From positions 1,127,001 through 1,191,000 of the forward strand of contig NC_003071.7 of assembly GCF_000001735.4 (NCBI RefSeq): a stretch of DNA of 64,000 nucleotides. Direction: 5' to 3'. Both the position numbers and the translations under genes were made by a program. The stretch comes from Arabidopsis thaliana (lineage: Eukaryota > Streptophyta > Magnoliopsida > Brassicales > Brassicaceae). Of the stretch, positions 10,820-20,967 are shown one piece after another; position 1 is the first letter of the stretch, and each line of letters starts with the position of its first letter. The notes beneath the pieces are model-generated. The model saw nothing but the letters and a program-made list of their open reading frames with translations. It did not search any database and was not told the DNA's origin.

Positions 10820-12809
10820 TTAAGATCTTATCAACCCGAAATTGACGAAAGATCTCGACTTGAAAACCCCGAAAAGAAACCCTGTTGGTGAATCTTGAGG
10901 ACTCGGTTTCGCGTCTGTGTTTCCGCCTTTCACTTGAAGTATCGTCTGACCGATGACTTGTCTAATGGATTCTATGGTCTTGGTATCAACTTGGTAGCCA
11001 GAAGCGTCCCTCACGTAGAATGTGTTAAGAGCTTTGTCTCCTTTTGTTTTCACTTCAGCTCTTGTTACTGTGAGACTGTTTTCGCGGAAGATTCGAGTCA
11101 CATCCGAGAGTAACCCGACTCTATCTGAAGTGCAAAGCTCAAGCTTCAACCCCTAAAACACATGGAAACGATATCCATATGTTAAAGCTACAACACACAA
11201 AAGTTCTTATGATACTTCTTCAAGCAAATGATAGAGAGTTTTTACCTCAGAGACTCTTCTTTGAATAGCTGCTTTTAGACATTTGATCACTCGCTGTCTT
11301 TCTGCCTCGGATTTGACAGGAGATCCATCCGTATGTCTTATGTAGTATTCCTACAAAAACCCGAGAATTCAGATGATGGTACAATATACAATATGTGGAT
11401 CAACATCAAGAGCTTCTATAGAGCCTAATGATGTATATGTACCTGATAAGCTTGGGGGCCTTCAGCGTCAATGCTAGCATGTGAAACGACATAATTCATA
11501 TCTGTCAGAGTGAAGACGGTATCGAAAAGAAGCTTCGGTCTGTCTTTACACTTGATCATCACAATGGAGTAATCCAAATCATGCAAATTGGAGACATCCA
11601 CATCTGGAATTACTCTCCCACATTTATCCTCGTCATCGACATTGTTCTCCCATTCATCATAATCTCTATCTGCAAACATCAATTGATGAAGCTTACGGTC
11701 CGTGTGAGTCTCATTAAGAGCAGAAGAAACAGTGGTTTTCGGTTCACGGAATCTTCTGCCACTGCTTCCACCTGTAAGCACATAACCAAGAAGTTTCCTG
11801 ATTTTGGACAACCTCTCTGGATCAGTGATTGCAGAGCACGTTTCTTCATCGGTCACTTGCAAAACCGCTGCTGCTTTTGCTCTATGTGTCCAAATTTCAG
11901 CGTTTACCACATTGCATTGGAGGTCCATAAGAACAGCACATAACTCAGACAACAAACCGGGTCTATCAGTTCCTGTTAGCTCAACCACAGTGTAGTCGAC
12001 AGATTGTTTAACCCCAATGGTTGATCTCATTGATGGACTGAAGCAAGAAGACTCATCAGGACCAAGAGACTGCAATCACACACCACAGAAAGAGTCAAGT
12101 AACCAAAATCAAACAGAAAACAAGAGACAATCATATCACTTCACTTACTTTACGGATATATTCAAGAACAATTTCATCGGTAACTTTGTTCCCATCTTGA
12201 TCAGTAACATTGAAAACATCCATAAACCAGCCACCATCAGAGGAGATATAAGCTTTCTTAATAGTCAGATTAAGCTCAGTCAAAACTTGAACAACCTCCA
12301 GAAGTATCCCATGTTTATTCGCACTATCCACCTAAAACACAAATCAAAACGTTCATACTCTTTTCACTAAATCAAAACCTAACCATATCTCATAGACGTT
12401 TCAATACCTTAATGACAGTAACATCTTTGCAGACTTCGTTATCGATCACAACCCTGAAATAATGATAATCAAACTAAACTCAAGTCCAAATTCGAAGAAC
12501 AAAACAAACAATTCGAGATTAGTCAAAAAATTACCTTGGTGGATTCACTCTTCTGATGAACTTAGCAATCTCATCATCCATATTATATGAATAGCTCAAG
12601 CAAACATCTGTCCACAAAAAAAAAAAACCAATTCCATTAGATTCAATAACAACGAAGACCCCTTTTGGGAAAAAAACAGAGAGTAAACCCTAAAACGATC
12701 AAAACAACAAAAGACTCAAAATTGAACAAAACCCAGTTACGAAAACAAATCATAAGATACAAATTTGGATTCAATCATCGGAAAACAGAGAGAAAAGTAA
12801 CGAACCCAT
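10820..12809 (-). CDS. ACR5: ACT domain repeat protein ACR5
   Basis: ACR5 is a plant ACT-repeat protein, a family thought to bind amino acids as regulators. No catalytic domain is present. Coding exons in transcript order are 12809-12806, 12607-12535, 12453-12408, 12331-12149, 12069-11443, 11350-11246 and 11152-10820, giving 456 residues. Four ACT units start at about residues 36, 126, 266 and 347; each shows the hydrophobic-strand then GLL/KLL helix pattern ([44 protein letters not shown]). The first coding exon carries only ATG plus one G; splicing across 198 nt then gives [14 protein letters not shown]. If that exon were skipped, the in-frame ATG at 12581 would give a 446-residue form. The four-ACT, seven-exon layout and total length fit the ACR family. 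Confidence 0.92.
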
Positions 12810-13268
12810 TCTCGATTTTTCGTTGGTGATTGATTCTGTGAAAGATCTTCGCGCCAATAAAGAAAGGGGAAATTGAATTCTTCCCTTGTCTATTTGATGA
12901 TGATGATGGAATTGTCTCTGGTGGAAGAAGAAGAGGAAGACTTTGCAACTGAAATTGCCAGAGAAGAAGAAAGTTTGTTAATTTATATATATAACGAAGA
13001 AGAAAGAGAAGAGAAGAGATTATTAAATTGAGAAAAACAGAGTGAGAGAGAGAGAGAGATCGAAGAAATGAGAAAAATTACTCAGAGTGTGGTGTGTCTG
13101 ACACAAATTTAGCCGACACGATTCTCCTCAAAACCAGCAAAGAAGAGAGAAAGAGTCCACACACAATTTTTTGTTGTTGTATTTGTGATGAGGAATGAGG
13201 AGGATTCTACTCATAAATACCCGATGCGCACGTTAGCAGCCGCCCTCTTCTTTTTATCAGGGTTATTG
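12810..13268 (-). promoter_or_regulatory. ACR5 leader and promoter
   Basis: A purine-rich 5' UTR upstream of the ACR5 ATG includes a GA dinucleotide run near 13030-13060. The sequence has poly-purine character but no TATA box I would commit to. Confidence 0.45.
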
Positions 13269-13404
13269 AACCGGTTTTATCCCGGTTTAGGAGATTCATC
13301 TTAATTAAGTAGTAGATTATAGACAGCACTATTATAAACCGGTTTTATCCCGGTTTAGGAGATTCATCTCAATTAGGTAGTAGATTATAGACAGCACTAT
13401 TATA
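13269..13404. repeat. 68-bp tandem duplication
   Basis: Two head-to-tail copies, 13269-13336 and 13337-13404, both begin AACCGGTTTTATCCCGG and differ at only a few bases. It lies about 460 bases upstream of the ACR5 start and could affect its promoter. Confidence 0.9.
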
Positions 13405-15102
13405 GATTCTTCTGTTTATGAGATTTATCTTTAATTGGTAGGAAATTACAGACAATAATTAGAAACAAATTTGATGGTGTTTTGACTCAATATTTTTCTC
13501 CTATTCATGGAGATTCACTGGGATTTCAAATGTTATTTTTTTGGGGAATATAGATAGAAAAATATTAGAAAATACAATAATTGTCATGACAAAAAATAGG
13601 TAATTATTAAAATTAAATCTTTGAATTCTAACTTTTTCTCATAATATATATAGTTTAGGATATATAGTAGTGTCATGCCAAACCAGAGATGCTAATACCT
13701 AGCAAATATATAAACATAATTTCATAGTCTATACATTCCAAAGAATCAGTCATGTAAATTAAGAGATTTGAGAACTAAAAGAAGACTAAACAAATGTTCA
13801 TATTAAACTTAAGTACTTAACCAATCTTAAAGAATTTCTTTCCATAGTGGTTTATGATAATATTGTGTGGTTGTTTCATTGCCCGAATTTAACTTCACAA
13901 AGTACATGCTTGGATCTAATTAAGCCCTAATTATATCAATCCGATGAAAAATTAATACACCAAGATTTCTTGTATACTTTGCAAAACGGTTTTGTCCACC
14001 AACAGTAATAGACAAATATCAAAAGTTCTTTTACCAAATCTTTTTTTTTGTTTGTGTGCAAAAGTTCTTTTACCAAATCTAAAGAAGAAAAAAAAAACCT
14101 TGAGATATTATCACCCAAAAAACAAAATTGCTTAAAAATCTCACAATTGTGAAATGGTTTCTCAAAATATCGCAAACTAAAGTTTGAGAGAAGTTCACAA
14201 ATCTGAATATCTTGAATTTTATGATTTTGGTATAGTTTTGGAACATGGAATATATGTGGTAATTTGAAAATTACTATTAATCTATGAAAAAATAATTTTA
14301 AAATCTTAAATCAATTAAAATTTTAAGAAATATTTTAAGTAATTTGATTGTTTTTTACCTACCATGTTTACGATTTTCGGTATGTAAATAATTTATTTTT
14401 AACTGTTTTCCCAGGTTTTCTTGAATTGGCCGAATATGTCATGTATTAATACACTCCAAAGATTTTGGATGATTAGACTTTAGTGGAATCCAACCAAAGC
14501 GGCAAAACAAAGAACATGAACATTTATGCAGTTAACAAGGACCAGAATCTAAGGGAAAATGTTTCACATGTCACGCTTAATTTTCCATCAATAATGGTGA
14601 ACTTTCCATATCTTTTTACCAACAAGTCTCTATATTATTGTCAAGTCTTCAACTTTTAAACTTTTAACCATGTGTTATTCTGTGTACATGTAGAAGTTGT
14701 TTGTACACAACACTTAACGTGGATAGATTAATCGATACAAAAATTAACTAGTTCAGTATTTTCTAAAAATGTCAACTAGTAATATTTATACACTCAGTAG
14801 TCAGTATGATAAGAGTAAGATATTCGTATAGTAATTAAGTTATCAAAAGCAACGAGATTAAAGTGAAAATTTGTATGTAAAAGGAATTTGGATAACAGAG
14901 ATAGATATATAAGAGAATCCGCCGCACACAAATCCCGTTGACATGCTTGTGATAAAACAAAGTTTAATATATAATTAACATCAGAAAACTCTGGTTGAGT
15001 TTGATTAGTGTTTATATTTATATTAAACAACAACTTAATGGAATATGAAATTATAATAAAATACAAAAGAAGGTGGAAAAACATGCTGTTTCTCTAAGGT
15101 CA
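13405..15102. other. Intergenic
   Basis: AT-rich DNA. A 21-base direct repeat beginning AAAAGTTCTTTTACC occurs at 14021-14041 and 14060-14080. The minus-strand frames at 13936-14175 and 14794-15084 are low-complexity and lack any domain, so I do not call them genes. Confidence 0.45.
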
Positions 15103-15160
15103 AATGTTTTGGGAGAAAGAGAAATGCGTATAAGGAGGGACCATGCCGGCCGCATGTGGC
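15103..15160 (+). repeat. CATGCCGG block, copy A
   Basis: This copy shows the pattern TGTTTTGGGA, GAAAGAGAAATGCGTA, AGGGACCATGCCGG and CGCATGT in the same order and spacing as copies C (17569-17630) and D (48257-48312, inverted). It lies 3' of the LEA gene at 15941-16917. Confidence 0.65.
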
Positions 15161-15940
15161 TCTTCATTGCTCATTCTCTTCTTCTTTTAATACTAATATG
15201 ATACATATCTCTTAGTTCTTTTTGTAATAACACAAACGTCCTTTTAAGAATAGAATATAGAATAATCTAAAAGGGTTAAACTTTCCAAGAGTCCTAATCA
15301 TCATCTACTGATTTAATGAGATGACAATACTAAAACTTGCAAAAACAATAGAGAGAATTTTGGTTTGAACTTTTTAATGTGACATTGTAGGAAGAATAAA
15401 ATTATATATATATATGAGTTAAAAGCCAAACTGATGAAACATAAAATGAAAATAGAATTGGAAAAGGTCTAGATGGCATAGTTATATGTTAATATTCCAT
15501 CTGTTTCTTTTTAATTGATTTTCTAGAAAAAACACACATAGATTAAGAAAACATATTAAAACTGATTATAAATATATTAATTTTTGTGATTTACATTTTT
15601 CTATAGTTCTAAACCAATAATATTCAATTATTTGTCTTAAGTTTAAAATTCATCAATAAGAACGAATAAATGGTGCATAGAAAACCTATAAATTCAATCT
15701 TTTTGAAACAATTTATTTTCTCTTAAAAATCAATTAATAAAGAACATAGAGAGTATACAATTAGAAAATAATTCATTGAAAACATAGCATTTTTTTTCTA
15801 CATTGCCTGCCTCATTATGTTTATTTGTTTAGGGCTCCAAATATATAGCATGAGAATGGTCGTCTGTCGGAAATTGACTGTTTAAATTTCTTGTAGGTTC
15901 GAACGTAACCTCTAATTAAATTACCAACACGTTAATATAT
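15161..15940. other. Intergenic, LEA 3' side
   Basis: AT-rich DNA without a credible ORF. The right end is probably the 3' UTR of the LEA gene. Confidence 0.4.
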
Positions 15941-16917
15941 CTATGCATCAGTTTTTGGAGGCAATATTGCTTCTTTAGCCTCCGTTGCTTTATCTCCGAC
16001 GTACTTAGACGTTTTGTTTCTCATATCCATAGCCGTATCTTTTACGTCACCGGCTTTTTCAACGATAAAATCTTTGGCTTTGTCCGTCCTTGAAGTAGTT
16101 TCTTCCTTCACCTCTTTGCCTTTCTCGGTCACAAAATCCGAAGCTCTCTTTGCATTTTCAGCCACCGAGTCCATCGCTTCACCAGCTTTCCCAAAAATGT
16201 AGTCTTTTGCTCTCTCCATCTGATTTTGAAGCTCTTGTCCCTTTTGAGCAGACACGTTTCCCACTTCACTTCCCTTCTCTTTCACGTACCCCGAAGCTTT
16301 CTCTCTATTATTTGTGTGTTTGTGTGACAATTACACAAAATTATTACAATGAATTCAAAATGGGTATTTAGTAAAACTTTAATCTCATATACAATTGTGT
16401 AAACAACTTCATCTTAAGCTTATAAAAGAAGGAATATTACATCCTTTAGTGTTTAGTTTCAAAACCAAATTTATGAGTTATATTTCATAAGTATACCAAA
16501 ACAATCTCATGAAAACAAGTTTAAATTTTCTTAGAAGTGATGCGGAACCTATTACTAAACCATAGTGTATCAAATTTCTATACTAAAAATCACGTAAAAA
16601 CTAAATCATATCATCGTTTATGAATTGTTTATCATCTTAGAGTATATGTTAAAAGTTTTATTCGACCGATGTCTATGTAGATCTCAAGTATGTCCAAACA
16701 AAAAGACTTACGAGGCATCATCAAGCCATTTGGGGTCGTTCGGTGAGTTACCAGCACCTTTCACGGCGGCTGAGACCCATGACTTCTTGCGCTGAGGTGC
16801 AATGATCACATTCTTCCGGCCAACTTTCATAGCTCCACCGCCAACGCCGCTTCTCTTGCCTCCACTGATCAAGAACGAAGGACCCAACCCACTAAGCACA
16901 GCTCCGGAGATCGACAT
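15941..16917 (-). CDS. COR15-like plastid LEA protein
   Basis: This is a late embryogenesis abundant (LEA_4-type) protein related to COR15, which protects chloroplast membranes and enzymes during freezing and dehydration. Exon 1 is 16917-16712 and exon 2 is 16304-15941, giving 189 residues. Exon 1 is a plastid transit peptide (starts MSISGAVLSGLG, Ser/Gly/Arg-rich, with the KKSWVSAAVKG processing-site-like segment typical of COR15). Exon 2 encodes the mature amphipathic-helix domain with 11-mer-like Lys/Glu/Ala repeats (ASDFVTEKGKEV, AKDFIVEKAGDV, SKYVGDKATEA). The acceptor choice (…AATAG then AGAGAAAGC) is the one that keeps frame and gives DASEKASGYVKEK. This should be At2g03740. A close paralogue lies inverted at 48653-49597. 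The promoter has a G-box/ABRE-type CACGTG and the shared TGACGT module. Confidence 0.87.
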
Positions 16918-17005
16918 CTCTCTAAGATGTTTAAATGTGTGTTTTTGGGAGTAAGCAGAATCAAAAGGAAAGAGTTTAGTTTGTTAGAGGAACCAAGTGA
17001 GTCTT

Positions 17006-17014
17006 TAATTTATA
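17006..17014 (-). promoter_or_regulatory. TATA box of LEA gene
   Basis: TATAAATTA on the minus strand, about 90 bases before the ATG at 16917. Confidence 0.5.
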
Positions 17015-17061
17015 AGGAACCTCAGAGGCTGACGTAAATTAGTTTCTAACCAATGAGAATC
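17014..17061 (-). promoter_or_regulatory. Shared LEA promoter module, copy P1
   Basis: The plus strand contains acctcagaggctgacgt followed by AATTAGTTTCTAACCAATG, which is a TGACG (bZIP-type) site plus a CCAAT-like box. The same module occurs at 17311-17361 (P2) and, inverted, at 48481-48545 (P3), always at the promoter side of a COR15-like gene or next to it. Confidence 0.7.
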
Positions 17062-17082
17062 TTTTGTTAGTTCGTAGCTCGC

Positions 17083-17088
17083 CACGTG
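17083..17088. promoter_or_regulatory. G-box / ABRE core CACGTG
   Basis: GCCACGTGTA lies 166 bases upstream of the LEA start codon. CACGTG with flanking GCC/TA matches abscisic-acid response elements known from LEA promoters. Function is inferred. Confidence 0.5.
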
Positions 17089-17255
17089 TACTCGCTTTTA
17101 CAAGAAACACGTCCGCTAACAACTTGCAAGAGAAATTTATTTAAGTTGTCATGCTTGGAAGAAAACACTGATCATTTAAGAACTAGTATGCGATTTCAAC
17201 ATGTAGCCTAAAGTGAGAATCTTTATAAGTACAAAGTGACATGTTTAAAGCAAAT

Positions 17256-17361
17256 TGAACCAAAAGGAGGAGTTTAATTTGTAAGAAGGACAAAGTGAGA
17301 ATCTTTGAAAGTACCTCAGAGGCTGACGTGGATTAATTTGTTTATAATTACAACCAATGAC
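17256..17361 (-). repeat. Duplicated LEA leader plus promoter module, copy P2
   Basis: About 290 bases upstream of P1, the leader-like string (AACCAAAAGGAGGAGTTTAA, then AAGTGAGAATCTTT) and the TGACGT module recur in the same order as in the LEA leader/promoter at 16965-17061. No LEA coding sequence follows it. It is therefore a partial promoter duplication or the scar of a deleted gene copy. Confidence 0.65.
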
Positions 17362-17444
17362 ATCACTTTGTTTAGTTAAAATTCAGAGGTTTGACATGCT
17401 TGCAAGAATAAACAACTAAGACTATAAAACAACTTTGTGTGATT

Positions 17445-17485
17445 AAGTTTGATAAAAGGGTCATGCCGGTCACATGTTACTCCTA
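17445..17485 (+). repeat. CATGCCGG block, copy B (partial)
   Basis: The core AGGGTCATGCCGGTCACATGT is shorter than copies A, C and D and lacks the upstream GAAAGAGAAATGCG part. Confidence 0.55.
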
Positions 17486-17568
17486 ATACCTTCCTCTATG
17501 GATTATAAGAAGTTAAAAATAAACAAAACTAAAAAAAATAAGAAGATAACAAAGAATGGTGTTCGTAT

Positions 17569-17630
17569 GTTTGGGATATAGGTGAAAGAGAATTGCGTAG
17601 AAGAAGGGGCCATGCCGGTCGCATGTTTCT
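17569..17630 (+). repeat. CATGCCGG block, copy C
   Basis: This is the longest copy: TTTGGGATATAGGTGAAAG, GAATTGCGTAGAAG, then GGGGCCATGCCGGTCGCATG. It lies about 650-710 bases upstream of the LEA start, in opposite orientation to the gene. The other LEA gene has copy D in the same relative orientation about 340-400 bases upstream. Confidence 0.65.
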
Positions 17631-18185
17631 GTATGGTTAAAATCTGAACGTAGTTACTAATGTTGCTGGCTTATCATCTTTTTGGGGTCTTAAAAACCAA
17701 TGTAGTTCCAATAAAGGTGTACAAAAGCAAGTTATTTTCCCGTTCTTGTCTTTTTCACGATTTTTATTTGTTTTCGGATTCTCAAGATTGTTATTAATGA
17801 TCTTGACACCGTGACCTTCATTGCTTAAGTTTATGTCGATGTACTAAATTATGAGTGATTTTGCCTCCATGTTTTAATTCTTTTTTTTTTAAATGAGACC
17901 CGATTATATAGTTTGAATATCTTGCAAAACCTAATCAAATGATACTTACATTTTTATATTAAATAAAAAGATATACAAAAGAAAAGAGTATCAATGCAAA
18001 TATTTAACCAAAACAAATATATTTTTTAAAATGAGATTGGATAAATCTAAGGCTATGAACGTATTTTGTTTTTCTAACTTGTAAATATCATTAGAAAATG
18101 AATAATATAATGGTAGAGTAATCTTGGTAAAAATAACTAAAACAAGACTACAATGTTAATGAATCCAAAGAAGCATAAGCCTTCT

Positions 18186-18400
18186 CTATCTTTTCTTGTA
18201 CTTTTTACCGGATATGGTGTTACGGATCTCTCGATCAAATAATATTCTTGAAGATTGTTTTAAAAGTGACCTTTTGGTTGTTGTGGAGAACATTGTTCCT
18301 CTGTTGCCATATGTGAAAAATAGGCTTGTACAACAACTTTCTTGAGTGTTGTGGGTGCTTGTGGACTCATATTTCGAGTCCATGAGAGAGCAGTTATGAC
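18186..18400 (-). pseudogene. LINE ORF2 C-terminal relic
   Basis: The minus strand reads LKKVVVQAYF, then HIWQQRNNVLHNN and VTFKTIF in one frame, and DREIRNTISGKKYKKR in another. These words are characteristic of the zf-RVT/C-terminal end of plant LINE ORF2 proteins. At least two frameshifts separate them. No A tail or target duplication is visible, so this is an older relic than the insertion at 8 kb. How far it extends beyond 18400 is unclear. Confidence 0.7.
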
Positions 18401-20967
18401 CAGGCTATAAATGTTTGATCAGATATAAACCCAAGGTATTTAATGTATGTTGATTTGATAAGATTTTTGGGTTTTATTTTTTGAAACCTTATTGGATCAC
18501 CCAGTCATGTGTCTCTAAAGTAATGGGATCCCCAATACTCACTTTACACAAGTTCTTGTCTGCATTGAAACAACGTCGCTAGGGTTTTACGTTTCCCCTT
18601 CTCTGATGAAAGTATGGGATCTCTAAATTTGTTAACACATGTCTCCAATTGGTGTTTTTGCTGATTTTGAGACAAATCTCTTGTGGTCAGCTTAATAAAA
18701 ATATATATTTTGGTTATCTTTTTCAATCCTATAAATCTATTGCATGGTAATATCAGGATTATTCTGGACAAAACTAACTACTGAAGCAACATACTCAAGA
18801 AATTTCGTTATTGGCCCACTATTCTTTCTTAGTTTTTGTTTTCATATATATCCCACCTATATTTCAGATAAGCATCAAATCTCAACAACTTTGGAACCCA
18901 CCGAGTACTAAAGAGTAACAATACACTTCAATAATCTCCAGAATTTTGGTGTCGACCAAATTTGACCAAACGCGTTGATTAAGATGTAAATATCATGAAT
19001 ATTATGTTTTAAGAATGATCTAGGAAAATCAGAATTCCATTAGTTAGTAAAACATTTAACGAAAACCGTGGTCCGATGGTCCAACTATAAGGGATTACGT
19101 GAAAGTGACAAAAAGATCTTTAAATTAAAGATACACATCTGTTCGATTGATCGATTCACATCAGCTTTATGTCCAGAAAACCTAAATAAAAATAAAATAT
19201 AAAATATATAAAGTTCAGATCATTGGCCGCTTCTACTTGGCTATGAATTGGACTAATAATAACAAAAGAATTTGTATTCAAAATTTAACTTCAATTTTCT
19301 TACAAACAATGAGCATGTGTCCTCGTAATGTAATCGTGTGACTGAAAGATAGAAATAAAACAGAATAAACTGTAAAGGGTTTAAGGCTAGCAAACTCTGT
19401 CGCCAAAATAATCAGATGGCATGCCATATACATATTTTAATTAATTATATAATCTTAGTTCTTAAATATTAGTTATGTATTAAAAATGTGATTCCTTTCC
19501 TACAATTAAAATTTATAATGTTTTAAGAAAATTATTTAACTTTTGTTATAATGTTTAATAGTGTATATAGTTGAATCGTCAATATCCATCCAAACCACTA
19601 TAATAATTGTTGACCACATCTAGCTGGACCATTTATATTATTCCCATTAACTTGTTTATAAAGTAAGATGATATGATGGATGTATAATCCATGAATCTTC
19701 TCCAGGCGTGGCCCCAAAAAATCAGCCAAACAAACATGTTTTCCACGAATCTTCAATAAAATAGACCAAACATTTCGTTAGCTTTAACTTTAAGTAATTA
19801 CTTACAATATTTTCTAATAGCCACGCCGGATAATATTGTCGTTGCTATTTGCTAAACTAAAAAATTCTTCTTAGAACCGGTCTCCAATTTTTTTTTTTTT
19901 TTTTTTAATAAAACCGTTAACTATGCAAAACGTTGATAATATAATAAAGTAACTTTTTATAATGAATATTTGGGAATGAAAAGAAAAAAAAAATCACTCG
20001 AAAGCAAGTGAACCCAACCTTTGTTTTCTCCTTGCCAAATTATGAACCCTAAATTTTCAAACTTATAGAGTGATTGTTTTTACGGTTCAATCGCGCGTTT
20101 TATATTTTTCAGTTTTTTTGAGTAGTGTTTAAGTTGGTTGTTGGTCTAACTCGTGGTACGAGTTTTCGATTTCTATAATTTCTAGTTCCTTTTTTATTTC
20201 TAACTTCATATGTTTTTCTCTTAGAGCTTACTCTCAGGAGAACTATCGACTTTGTTTTATTTTCTAAAAAGAAAAATAAAATAAAATAACTTTAAATCAA
20301 AATATATAGCCATAGATGTATGGTACAAGTCATCATCCTGACTAGATGCTGATTCTATCGACACGTAAGATTTTTGTCTGAATGATCTCAATAATAGAAG
20401 AACTTTCAAACATGATTATGTTCGTTCACTATTAATTCAATTTTTTTGAAAATAATTTTTGTCCTAACACTTCTTTATTTTTTAAATATCATTAGGATAG
20501 AGTATTTGAGTCGACTAATCTAGACCCATAATCCAAAATATTCATATAGATGAACCGTTAACCATTTGACGAATAAACTTCCTCAATAGATTTCATAAAC
20601 ACCTAAAAAGACAAACAAGCAAAAACTAAACTTTTTAAAATCAGCTAAGACACTCAAAAAGCATTGATAACTAATTAACTATGATATTTCGACTAAAACG
20701 AATATTAGCAATTGTCAGGCCCATTAAGACTTTTAAAGCCCACAAGATAATTTCTAACTTATATTTTTTTTTTGGTTCTAATGTTCTTATATTTACGTAA
20801 CTGATTAGTACACAAATTATTTTAGCGAAAATTGACTCAACTAAGTTCATAAAAAGAAGAAACATGGAATTTCAAAGCTAAGAATACAACATAACATTTC
20901 TCAAGAATGACTCGTTTGAGTCCTAATTTATTTTCGGATGACAAAAGAAAAAAAACACAACACAACC
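18401..20967. other. Intergenic
   Basis: AT-rich DNA. Minus-strand frames at 18544-18771 and 20671-20865 show no recognisable domains. A T18-like homopolymer lies near 19890. Part of 18,480-18,800 may still be LINE debris. The last few dozen bases are likely SOT11 3' UTR. Confidence 0.45.

Noticed and set aside
14794-15084. 96-codon minus-strand frame
   Set aside because: Ile/Phe/Leu/Asn-rich, AT-driven sequence with no domain and no promoter signal.
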